NCBI GenBank assembly: GCA_021844725.1
Contig: JAKBSX010000077.1
Coordinates: 1 to 8,644 of the forward strand
From: Actinomycetes bacterium
GTDB lineage: Bacteria > Actinomycetota > Acidimicrobiia > Acidimicrobiales > Acidimicrobiaceae
DNA: 8,644 nucleotides
Reading direction: 5' to 3'
The notes under the pieces are model-generated. The model ran no database searches, was not told the origin of the DNA, and worked only from the letters and a program-made list of their open reading frames with translations. The first letter of the stretch is position 1; each line of letters opens with the position of its first letter. Both the position numbers and the translations under genes were made by a program. Positions 1-6,067 of this stretch are shown in pieces.

Positions 1-5
1 TATAA

Positions 6-125
6 TTCCTAACACCACTGTGGTTACGAAGAAAGGTCCAAGCTGAATTAGTCACTTACGGAAGCAAAAGATCTCACGATTCGGGAATTTATTTATGTCG
101 ACAGGTACATCCGGGATTAGCATGA
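6..125 (+). pseudogene. Short coding-like remnant ending at an ATGA overlap
   Basis: This frame is open from base 6 (an in-frame TAA lies at 3-5) to a TGA at 123-125, with no ATG, GTG or TTG start. The peptide looks coding, with stretches such as LRRKVQAELVTYGSKRSHDS. Its TGA overlaps the ATG at 122 as ATGA, the usual joint between co-transcribed genes. The KRSHDSGIY stretch weakly recalls an HDS-x-Y-like segment in some DNA methyltransferases, but that is from memory only and is not a call. It may be the end of a broken gene whose body lies left of the window, or chance. Confidence 0.2.
92..97 (+). promoter_or_regulatory. Putative archaeal TATA box for the gene at 122
   Basis: TTTATG lies inside a longer A/T stretch (ATTTATTTATG) and is centred 27.5 bases before the ATG at 122. 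That is the distance expected if transcription starts at the start codon (leaderless mRNA). The same hexamer at nearly the same distance precedes the AIPR gene at 678. Confidence 0.4.
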
Positions 126-463
126 CCCTGATACAGTCTTCGCCGACCACACTATCTTGGCTGGCGCAAGTCAAGAGTCGAGTTTTTTCTCAGAGGCCGC
201 AATGGGGGTATCATGATAGCCTCTACTATGCAGTCTTTGAAAAGCCATCTGGTGGGAATAGCATAGCTCAATTGAACGTTAACAAGAAGGGAATCAGGGT
301 GTTTCTCAGACTCTATCCATCTGTCGATCCTGATTTGAAAAGTACCCCTGCAAGTTATTCTTACGCTAAGTGGATGCCTTCTGTTTACTTTCTGAGATCT
401 TCGGCAGATGTGCCAAAGACTTCTGACATGATCATTCGGTCAGGTGATTCTTACACTCCTTGA
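122..463 (+). CDS. DUF5655-like small protein (113 aa)
   Basis: The protein runs from MTLIQSSPTT and ends with SDMIIRSGDSYTP. Residues 35-111 look like the DUF5655 / COG3586 fold: an aromatic-rich strand (YYAVFE, 35-40), then IAQLNVNKKGIRVFLRLYP (48-66), and a last helix ending in IIRSGDSY. In that family the pattern is 'I..P.K..L.L.L.....' followed by '..LI..SY'. It often forms the C-terminal domain of nuclease-related proteins or stands alone, and its function is not settled. I chose ATG 122 over the in-frame ATG 95. ATG 95 lies inside the putative TATA box, while 122 has the correct -27.5 spacing and an ATGA overlap with the upstream frame. The same frame goes on after the TGA with coding-like sequence to 568, so the gene may once have been longer. 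Family assignment is by eye. Confidence 0.55.
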   Translation: MTLIQSSPTTLSWLAQVKSRVFSQRPQWGYHDSLYYAVFEKPSGGNSIAQLNVNKKGIRVFLRLYPSVDPDLKSTPASYSYAKWMPSVYFLRSSADVPKTSDMIIRSGDSYTP

Positions 464-677
464 CCGATATATGATGGTGCAGAGCGGAATTTCATGTACA
501 ATTCATTTAAACAGCTTTATAAGGAACTTGTTGAAGAGAAATTCAATGCGAGAAGCATCGGGATGTAGTTCAGGTTGTGAGATCGCTCTGAAGGCTTGTT
601 ACAGTGCTGCTTCGCTTGATCCAAGTTGATCGTGCCGATAAACACCTTTATGTGTCCATGCGACGTTTCGCCTGATC
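464..677 (+). other. Intergenic coding debris upstream of the AIPR gene
   Basis: No intact gene is seen here. Directly after the TGA of the preceding gene, the same frame reads coding-like sequence (YDGAERNF, then YNSFKQLYKELVEEKF) to a TAG at 566-568. Frame 1 then gives KHRDVVQVVRSL, a stop at 589-591, and LLRLIQVDRADKHLYVSMRR up to a TGA at 673-675. Read together these suggest a gene broken by stops and a frameshift, possibly the former continuation of the 113-residue protein. Short open stretches also occur by chance, so this is only suggestive. Confidence 0.3.
647..652 (+). promoter_or_regulatory. Putative TATA box of the AIPR gene
   Basis: TTTATG is centred 28.5 bases before the ATG at 678. 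The intervening sequence (TGTCCATGCGACGTTTCGCC) has no purine-rich ribosome binding site. Together these suggest a leaderless archaeal transcript. Confidence 0.45.
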
Positions 678-2615
678 ATGTCCCAAGAGGAACTCACTTT
701 TGAGCAATTTCTTCAAGAATGGATGAAGGAAATTTTATACGATGAACCTTCAACGTCGGCTCTCGGACAAAAATTTGCAAGAAAACTGCTGGTCCAATCC
801 AAAGATATAGATCCGGAATCTATGGATATCTTGGTTCTAGATGGTAGTGGAGATGGTGGTATAGATGTCGCATATCTCTCTAGGGGAGATGCTGAAGAAG
901 ATGAGAATCCACAAGAGATAGGGGACAGCTGGCTCCTATTGCAAGGAAAGTATGGCTCTTCTTTTCTCGGAAAAGATACTATAATTGAGGAATCGGACAA
1001 GTTTTTCAATAACTTAACAATGAGAGGAAGCAGGAGCAGGCTGTCGGAGGAGGCGCAGAAGCTCTTTGATCGTCTCGACAATTTCGCGAAGAAGGCGGAC
1101 CCGAAATCCGATAGTCTGGTTTGGCTAATTGGAACAGACAGATCCCTAACTGAAGGAGAAGTCAAAACGCTCAATGAGGTACGTGAAAAGGGAAGAAAAC
1201 TCCTAGGTCCTTACTTCAACGCTGATTCCATATCTGTTGAGTCCATTTATAATCGGCAAAGAGAAGAAGAGCCAACTGCAAATGAATTAATAGTTATTCT
1301 GAGTGGAAATTTGGTTGGTACTAGCGGGAAAACAGAAGGTGATCTCCTTGTGGGTTCTGTTCCATTACTTCACATTTACGACTTCTTGAAATCCTACCGT
1401 GAGAAGACAGGCGATCTGGATATGCTGTATGAGAAAAATGTGAGGAAATTTCTGGGGATAAGGAGAAAGGTTAACAAGGCAATCAGGGAGACTTTAACAA
1501 AGACACCCAATCTTTTCGGTCTCTACAACAATGGCATAACAATTGTTACGTCTGATTTACGGAACGGCAGTTCTGACAATGGTTTGGGGCTAGTAAACCC
1601 ATATGTAGTAAATGGATGCCAGACAACTAAAATTATTTGGGAGGTTTTCCAGCAGACCATCGAATCTGGGGGGTCAGGAGAGACACCAGAATACAGTAAT
1701 TGGTATAATCAGGTAAAAAAAGGGGTGGTTCTGACCAAGATAGTCAAAGTCGGGTCTGCAGGCGAGACAGCGCTCCGCGACATCACAAAATACACAAACA
1801 GTCAAACCTCAGTTTCGGATAAAGATTTCATAGCCCTAGACCAAGGATTCCAGAATTGGTCATCCATTATGCGAGATCAATATGAGATTTTTCTTGAAAT
1901 TCAAAGAGGTGGCTGGGATTCCCAAAAGGCGAGGCAGAAGAACAATCCGAGCGTGAAACCATCCTTCAGCGAATATGCCAATGCATTCGATCTTATCAAG
2001 GTCTACTCAGCCGGTTGGCTAAAGGAGGCTGGAACTGCATATGGAAAGAACGGGCCATTTGCCCCTGGTGGCTATATCTTTAAGAGATTAACAGAACCAT
2101 CCGGCGGAAAGAGCGAACAGATGTCGGCTGAAGACCTATATGCGGCTTTTAGATTGAAGAAACAAGCGGACAATATCGGGTTCGGTCGTGGCGCACAGCT
2201 CAGTCGACGCCAAACAAGATATCTGTTTTACTTGGTGGTGATTGAGCTACTTAGGAGCGTACTGATGTATAAGGGCGCGCCCAGTACCAATGGGGAAGTT
2301 ACGAAGGCATTTCTCAAAGTCGTTAAAGACCCAAATGCTCTCAGTCCCCTTATTGAAACCGCGCTGAACCTCATAGATAAATATGTGAGTGAAAGTGATG
2401 GTGACACTATTTTCAAAGAACCGGGCTTTAAGAATGCTGGAAGCGACCTTCATGCATTCCTCAAGTCAAGTCAAATTGGAAAATCTAAGGAAGAAAGCCC
2501 TATCCTCATGGGCCTTCTGTCCGATTACGAAATCTATATGGGAAGGTCAATTGCAGGTCAAAGACCAATAAGAGAGATTTTGTGGGACTGTATCCAATCT
2601 GTATCCAATCTTTAA
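678..2615 (+). CDS. AIPR-family protein with N-terminal PD-(D/E)XK-like motif
   Basis: This 645-residue protein carries the hallmarks of the AIPR family (abortive infection phage resistance). They are LYEKNVRKFLGIRRKVNKAI (250-269), FGLYNNGITIV (280-290) and NPYVVNGCQTTKIIWEVF (307-324), matching the family pattern 'lfe.NVR.flg..vN..I', 'NNGITI' and 'VNG.QT'. The N-terminal part has GDGGIDVAYL (58-67) followed by LLLQGKYG (86-93). This D...(Q)xK arrangement, with D63 and Q89-x-K91, fits a Mrr/PD-(D/E)XK restriction-type nuclease core. AIPR proteins are linked to phage resistance, but their biochemistry is poorly known; DNA cleavage is inferred here from the motif. ATG 678 is the first start after an in-frame TAA at 639-641, and it sits at TATA-box distance. 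The last codons fall in an 11-bp tandem duplication that changes the C-terminus. It is convergent with the HEPN gene, with a decayed gene between them. Confidence 0.9.
   Translation: MSQEELTFEQFLQEWMKEILYDEPSTSALGQKFARKLLVQSKDIDPESMDILVLDGSGDGGIDVAYLSRGDAEEDENPQEIGDSWLLLQGKYGSSFLGKDTIIEESDKFFNNLTMRGSRSRLSEEAQKLFDRLDNFAKKADPKSDSLVWLIGTDRSLTEGEVKTLNEVREKGRKLLGPYFNADSISVESIYNRQREEEPTANELIVILSGNLVGTSGKTEGDLLVGSVPLLHIYDFLKSYREKTGDLDMLYEKNVRKFLGIRRKVNKAIRETLTKTPNLFGLYNNGITIVTSDLRNGSSDNGLGLVNPYVVNGCQTTKIIWEVFQQTIESGGSGETPEYSNWYNQVKKGVVLTKIVKVGSAGETALRDITKYTNSQTSVSDKDFIALDQGFQNWSSIMRDQYEIFLEIQRGGWDSQKARQKNNPSVKPSFSEYANAFDLIKVYSAGWLKEAGTAYGKNGPFAPGGYIFKRLTEPSGGKSEQMSAEDLYAAFRLKKQADNIGFGRGAQLSRRQTRYLFYLVVIELLRSVLMYKGAPSTNGEVTKAFLKVVKDPNALSPLIETALNLIDKYVSESDGDTIFKEPGFKNAGSDLHAFLKSSQIGKSKEESPILMGLLSDYEIYMGRSIAGQRPIREILWDCIQSVSNL
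2588..2609 (+). repeat. 11-bp perfect tandem duplication at the 3' end of the AIPR gene
   Basis: CTGTATCCAAT occurs twice back to back (2588-2598 and 2599-2609). Eleven is not a multiple of three, so the second copy shifts the frame and produces the present ending QSVSNL-stop at 2613-2615. With a single copy the frame would instead continue as CIQSLMTQNMQESIDKS to the TGA at 2651-2653, adding 9 residues to the protein. This points to a slippage or duplication event. Confidence 0.8.
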
Positions 2616-2676
2616 TGACCCAGAATATGCAGGAGAGCATAGATAAGTCCTGAAGTCCGATTGTTTTCCCATCCAA

Positions 2677-2999
2677 ATGGAAACGCCGTTTCAATTTGTA
2701 AGTGTAAGTGCCGGTCCAGAATTTGCCATTCGTGCTCCATTGTCGCAATTGGTCGAAAACGGCAAAAAATTGAAACGTTACGTCCACTTTGTCAGCCAAT
2801 CTAGCATGGCTTAACGATATTTTCAGGACTACAAGAGCGTCAAATATGTTGGAATCTCATCGGAGGGGGATGATTTGTGGCTCTATGCATACTTCTGACT
2901 CGCAAAGTAGATCCTACACGTCTTGCTATCGGTTCATTAGCTGGAGCTGTATAGGGAGAACTCGTTTCCTTACAGAAGCTCTCTAAGAATGATCTCTAA
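2677..2999 (+). pseudogene. Decayed small gene, unknown function
   Basis: From ATG 2677 a 45-residue frame reads METPFQFVSVSAGPEF, then RAPLSQLVENGKKLKRYVHF, to a TAA at 2812-2814. The same frame goes on as RYFQDYKSVKYVGISSEGDD and LWLYAYF to a TGA at 2896-2898. Around 2893-2900 coding-like sequence moves to another frame: RKVDPTRLAIGSLAGAV, a TAG at 2952-2954, then GELVSLQKLSKNDL and a TAA at 2997-2999. Together this looks like one gene of about 105 codons broken by two stops and one frameshift. I do not recognise the family. The end overlaps the 3' end of the convergent HEPN gene by 30 bases. The 45-residue piece alone could still be expressed, but no good ribosome site or TATA box precedes it. 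Confidence 0.4.
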
Positions 3000-3866
3000 G
3001 GCTGTCTTCGCATGATTAGCATCTTCTGCTTGCATCTGCTTATCGTAAGGTTGCACATCATGTGCTGAAACTATTCGATCCATATTCGCTACTTCCATTA
3101 CTTTCTCCAATACCTTGTCGTCGCCAATCTTGGTTCTGTAAAGTGTGACGAGACCACCAAGAGTTGCATTTGCAGAGTATGTAATGGACTTGGCATTCAA
3201 CAAGCCCTTGAGCAAGTACTCTATAGCTCTGGCCAACATGACGATACATGCATCATAACATTTAGCATAGTACGCCCGGTATCCCTGAAGTACATAATAC
3301 TCGACTCTGCTTGGTAAGTTACGAGTTTTCCATACTGAATAATTACTTAACGTTTCTGAAGTTTGTGCGATTTTCACCGCGGATTCGATAAATTTTGGCA
3401 GTTGAAATGACATGCTTCTAGCAGTACCAAATGCACCACGCTGTTTCCCCGTAAATTGTGACCAGATGGCTGGAGGAACTTCTTTCGTCTGATTGATCTT
3501 GCCCGTCCGCATTGAGTTCGCCTGGCTAACTAGTTGGGACAAACATCCGGGTTCCATAATTTCATTAACTGCTAGTGCTTCCGACAAGAGTTCTGCCATC
3601 AGGTCCATTTGGCTAAACACGGCCCCGGCTGTCTGCCCAAAATAATCCTGCCTTGTGGTGTTGATTGCTTCCTCAACGTCATTTTTGTCTGCAACCCTAC
3701 GTGAGAGGTCGGAAATAGCGTTGGCATCGAGTTTGTGGGAACCTCCTATCGCCTTCGTGAAGTCTTCTTTTTTCCACGTCTGCTCAAATGGGATGTCATA
3801 TAGAACAGCTATAGATCTTAGCTGTTCCTTCGTAAACGAACTCAATAACTTCTTCTTGGATTCCAT
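2970..3866 (-). CDS. HEPN/DUF4145-like protein with N-terminal SAP-like domain
   Basis: This is a 298-residue protein. Residues 7-40 (SSFTKEQLRSIAVLYDI..., ending WKKEDFTKAI) have the two-helix pattern of SAP/HeH/Rho-N domains, which usually bind nucleic acid. The C-terminal part (188-298) looks like a HEPN domain of the DUF4145 kind: helix YYAKCYDACIVMLARAIEYL (199-218), then DRIVSAHD (263-270), which holds an R-x4-H motif (R264, H269), and a closing helix DANHAKTALEIILRELL. HEPN proteins with R-x4-6-H are often RNases acting in toxin-antitoxin and abortive infection systems. The usual polar residue after R is isoleucine here, so catalysis is uncertain. The middle (70-180) is helical and unassigned. 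ATG 3866 is preceded by GAGGAAA at 10 bases and by TATA-like elements. Its neighbour on one side is the convergent AIPR locus, and on the other the divergent unknown cassette. Confidence 0.75.
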   Translation of the reverse strand: MESKKKLLSSFTKEQLRSIAVLYDIPFEQTWKKEDFTKAIGGSHKLDANAISDLSRRVADKNDVEEAINTTRQDYFGQTAGAVFSQMDLMAELLSEALAVNEIMEPGCLSQLVSQANSMRTGKINQTKEVPPAIWSQFTGKQRGAFGTARSMSFQLPKFIESAVKIAQTSETLSNYSVWKTRNLPSRVEYYVLQGYRAYYAKCYDACIVMLARAIEYLLKGLLNAKSITYSANATLGGLVTLYRTKIGDDKVLEKVMEVANMDRIVSAHDVQPYDKQMQAEDANHAKTALEIILRELL

Positions 3867-3890
3867 TCTGTCGCTTTCCTCTGAGTCCAG

Positions 3891-3912
3891 TAATACGCTT
3901 CTCTAAATTTAA
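3891..3912 (-). promoter_or_regulatory. Putative promoter of the HEPN gene
   Basis: On the minus strand GTATTA (3891-3896) is centred 27.5 bases before the ATG at 3866, the same spacing as for the + strand genes. A more A/T-rich TTAAATTTA (3904-3912) lies further upstream and would give a short leader carrying the GAGGAAA ribosome site (3875-3881). Which of the two is used cannot be told from sequence. Confidence 0.35.
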
Positions 3913-4228
3913 CCTCCGGTCAATACAACTGAATAACTGATGTCCATGTTACTCCATTCAGTCTTAATTGAACATCCTTATGCTACTTAGGAAATGGCCA
4001 GAAATTTGCCGATATGCCCGTTTGATGGCATCATGTAGTAAATAGGTAAAAATCACATCTACATCCCTAAAGGTTTGCGGAGTTCAGAGCATGCCCTAAA
4101 CATCCACAAATTGACCTATGTTCTCAACATCAATGGCCAATCATTTACACCGCTTCTAAACAGACATTCTAGAAAAGGCTCGATATTGTTTCTCCGTTTG
4201 GGCGCGGCTGTCGGATATCTGGCAGTGG
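3913..4228. other. Divergent intergenic region with possible gene fragments
   Basis: No intact gene is convincing here. From ATG 3994 frame 1 reads MARNLPICPFDGIM, then TAG TAA (4036-4041). The same frame continues coding-like (IGKNHIYIPKGL, later KLTYVLNINGQSFTPLL) and stays open to 4395. It lacks a promoter and runs through the promoter and N-terminal part of the 69-residue gene in a different frame, so I read it as remnant or chance. The region separates the HEPN gene (minus) from the cassette (plus) and must hold the control elements of both. Confidence 0.35.
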
Positions 4229-4231
4229 GGA

Positions 4232-4237
4232 TTTATA
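4232..4237 (+). promoter_or_regulatory. Putative TATA box of the five-gene cassette
   Basis: TTTATA, within GGGGATTTATAAGGG, is centred 27.5 bases before the GTG at 4262. It is the cleanest TATA-like box in the window, with a purine-rich flank on each side. The bases between it and the GTG have no ribosome binding site, which suggests a leaderless start for the first gene of the cassette. Confidence 0.55.
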
Positions 4238-4261
4238 AGGGTCAAGACGATTTCTTTATTT

Positions 4262-4471
4262 GTGGCATCTCCTCTGAGGACGGAAAAAGACGTCATTGTT
4301 CTGGAACCAAGAACATCAATAGTCACCTTCGAAGGTATTCCATGGGGGATCCAGAAGGCAGTGGGTGGAGCCATAGCTTCGATGCTTTTCGGTGACAACA
4401 GAGAAGCAAAGTCGAAGTTTTACAAATCTGCAGCTAGCAGGAGAAATAGGAAAACGTTAATAGAGTTGTAA
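4262..4471 (+). CDS. Small basic protein, first gene of the cassette (69 aa)
   Basis: I do not recognise this 69-residue protein. The first half (DVIVLEPRTSIVTFEGIPWG, 10-29) looks like two beta strands. It is followed by a small-residue helix, AVGGAIASMLFG (33-44), with spacing like a glycine zipper but too short for a confident membrane segment. The tail is strongly basic (REAKSKFYKSAASRRNRK, 47-64), suggesting binding to nucleic acid or acidic lipid. GTG 4262 is the first possible start after an in-frame TAA at 4157-4159, and it sits exactly at TATA-box distance. The next gene starts 18 bases after its TAA, in the same frame. A longer overlapping frame (4075-4395) competes with it but has no promoter. 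Being an independent gene is likely but not certain. Confidence 0.55.
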   Translation: MASPLRTEKDVIVLEPRTSIVTFEGIPWGIQKAVGGAIASMLFGDNREAKSKFYKSAASRRNRKTLIEL

Positions 4472-4489
4472 AGTCAGGTATATTCATAC

Positions 4490-5488
4490 TTGAATAGTAC
4501 TATTTCAGAGATAGCTGATATTTCCGAATTTGCTTTTCGAGTATGGACAAGAACGTCCGTGATCAAAGCAAGCGGCGAAATAACCGGTCTACCAGTCTTT
4601 AATGTTGAGATTTTCAAGTATGTTGGTCTTGTTTCAGCTCAATCAGTCGAAGTTGCGGATTATTCTGTGGAAGTAGTTTTTGTAGGTAGAAAGGGAGACC
4701 ATTTCATATCACCATTCATTCAGAGAGCGTTGAGGAAAACTAAAGAATCTGCAAAGTTCATGAAGTTGAGTATGTACAGCGATTCAAGTTCGGCGCCAGA
4801 GCATTTTAAGGATCGAATTGTTGGAGGCTCGCCGACCATTTTTATTGGCGATCAGCCCTACTCTGTGAAGAGCAAGTCTGACATCAACACTGGCGAAATT
4901 CAACCATTCATAGCCGACGGAGCACAGTCCGAATTCGCACTAGCCACAGAAGAAGATCTTGCCTTGTTCATCATTAGGAAGTCGAGCCTTAAGCCAGATA
5001 TACTGGGCTTTGGGACCGCTTTCCAATCAGTTGACGAAGAACTAAGTCATATTTCTAGTAGTATTCTAAGCTCAGCGAAAACAAACCAAGACGTTGGCTC
5101 AGGTGATTTTATTGCAAAGCTCGGAATGGATGAAACTGTGGACGCGCTCGAATGTTCACTCACTTCGCTGAGAGTGGACGAGCTCAGTGAGCAACATGTT
5201 AGAGATTACAGGTCAATTCAGCGAGAACTTGGTGATTTCAAGAAAGATTATAGATCACAGAAAAGTGAGTTTGAAGCCATAGCGGAGTCGCTCCGTAGAT
5301 TGGAAGTCGACTATTCCAAGAATACAATTACATATGATTTGTACAACGTTACGAGATTCAAATACATAACAGACAGAAAAACACATGAACAGTCACTAAT
5401 GGACTTGCAAGAGAGGCTGAAGGGGGATTTGTACAACCGAGTACAGAATTTGCTTATTGCTGTTTCCAAGAAGAGAGAGCGGTCTTAG
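4490..5488 (+). CDS. Unknown protein with C-terminal coiled coil and SHOCT-like module (332 aa)
   Basis: The family is not recognised. The N-terminal half (about 20-170) is predicted rich in strands (VFNVEIFKYVGLVSAQSVEV, YSVEVVFVGRKGD, SPTIFIGDQPY), like a compact alpha/beta domain. No catalytic signature is visible. From about 215 the protein is helical and charged; 234-265 (EQHVRDYRSIQRELGDFKKD onward) looks like a coiled coil. Residues 268-300 resemble a SHOCT-type motif: LRRLEVDYSKNTITYDLYNV followed by R-F-K-Y. The same module occurs in the next gene product. The end is basic (AVSKKRERS). It is probably cytoplasmic, with no signal or membrane segment. TTG 4490 is the only early start after the in-frame TAA at 4469; GG at 4477-4478 is a weak ribosome site, so the exact start is uncertain. 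The next gene follows 10 bases after its TAG. Confidence 0.8.
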   Translation: MNSTISEIADISEFAFRVWTRTSVIKASGEITGLPVFNVEIFKYVGLVSAQSVEVADYSVEVVFVGRKGDHFISPFIQRALRKTKESAKFMKLSMYSDSSSAPEHFKDRIVGGSPTIFIGDQPYSVKSKSDINTGEIQPFIADGAQSEFALATEEDLALFIIRKSSLKPDILGFGTAFQSVDEELSHISSSILSSAKTNQDVGSGDFIAKLGMDETVDALECSLTSLRVDELSEQHVRDYRSIQRELGDFKKDYRSQKSEFEAIAESLRRLEVDYSKNTITYDLYNVTRFKYITDRKTHEQSLMDLQERLKGDLYNRVQNLLIAVSKKRERS

Positions 5489-5498
5489 GGTGTTTGCC

Positions 5499-5912
5499 AT
5501 GGAGGAATATGTAGCCAAGCACGATCTGACAAACACCATCGATCAGATTAATAGCGCGATCGCCAAGATTAAAGACCGAAGCGTGATAGATCAACTTTCA
5601 ATCCTGAGAACGGGCTTGGAAACTATGAAGGTGGCAGAAATCGAGTTGGAGCATTTGACAAACGAATTTCATCGAGGAAATCTAACTACTGAGGTCTACT
5701 TGGATCGTCATAAGAAGCTGCTATTTGATTACATTTCTGCTAGAAACGGAATTTCTGGCTCGATTGTGCCTAAGATTGTCGAGGCTGAAGAGTCGGTAGA
5801 GGCCAGAACGAGATTGAGTCGATTTGCCAGCGCACTTGCAGAAAACAAGGATTTTGCTTTCAACTTGGCACAATTGGTGCTTACTATTATTGCTTCGCAT
5901 GGAATTCACTAG
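5499..5912 (+). CDS. Small helical protein sharing the SHOCT-like module (137 aa)
   Basis: This is an all-helical protein of unknown family. Residues 1-48 form a charged amphipathic helical region (DQINSAIAKIKDRSVIDQLS). Residues 50-77 (LEHLTNEFHRGNLTTEVYLD, then RHKKLLFD) match the C-terminal module of the preceding protein in register, with shared L, L, T, Y, K and D and conservative swaps elsewhere. Such 'L..L...y..G.it...Y..R...L' motifs recall SHOCT domains, thought to be oligomerisation or binding tags. The C-terminus FAFNLAQLVLTIIASHGIH (119-137) is hydrophobic and could anchor to a membrane or pack against a partner. I chose ATG 5499 because GGGTG (5488-5492) lies 6 bases before it; GTG 5490 and TTG 5457 in the same frame are alternatives. 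It likely forms a complex with the 332-residue protein. Confidence 0.75.
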   Translation: MEEYVAKHDLTNTIDQINSAIAKIKDRSVIDQLSILRTGLETMKVAEIELEHLTNEFHRGNLTTEVYLDRHKKLLFDYISARNGISGSIVPKIVEAEESVEARTRLSRFASALAENKDFAFNLAQLVLTIIASHGIH

Positions 5913-5994
5913 CGTTTTGACTGTAGCTATGGCGCACTCTGACCAGATGGTGCTCTGAATCGTCCGCAAAGTTCTCACAAACTCCAAGTTCGAC

Positions 5995-6004
5995 TTTAAA
6001 AATA
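5995..6004 (+). promoter_or_regulatory. Putative internal TATA box for the last two cassette genes
   Basis: TTTAAAAATA lies in the 155-base gap between the 137-residue gene and the 355-residue gene. If transcription starts about 27 bases downstream, the mRNA would have a leader of some 40 bases. That fits the GAAGTGAAG ribosome-site-like sequence (6055-6063) just before TTG 6068. The last two genes could thus be expressed separately from the first three. Confidence 0.4.
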
Positions 6005-6067
6005 GACAGACAAGCGATAGACAAATAAGCCCATACTATGATGACCTCAACCTCGAAGTGAAGAAGG

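Noticed and set aside
95..121. ATG at 95 as start of the DUF5655-like gene
   Set aside because: It lies inside the putative TATA box; ATG 122 has correct promoter spacing and an ATGA overlap with the upstream frame.
713..1174. 153-residue minus-strand frame inside the AIPR gene
   Set aside because: Serine- and leucine-rich translation typical of the antisense of a coding region; the + strand product is clearly AIPR.
2506..2799. 97-residue minus-strand frame at the AIPR 3' end
   Set aside because: Overlaps the end of the AIPR gene and the better coding-like + strand frame from 2677, and shows no recognisable motif.
4075..4395. 106-residue + strand frame starting at TTG 4075
   Set aside because: No promoter or ribosome site, and its second half runs through the better supported 69-residue gene in another frame. 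The first part may be a remnant and is noted in the intergenic entry.
4156..4398. 80-residue minus-strand frame opposite the cassette promoter
   Set aside because: Antisense to the promoter and the small first gene, with no start signals of its own and no recognisable protein features.
5335..5440. Repeated GATTTGTACAAC in the 332-residue gene
   Set aside because: Two copies encode DLYN in one helical region with no further repeat; best explained by chance codon choice.
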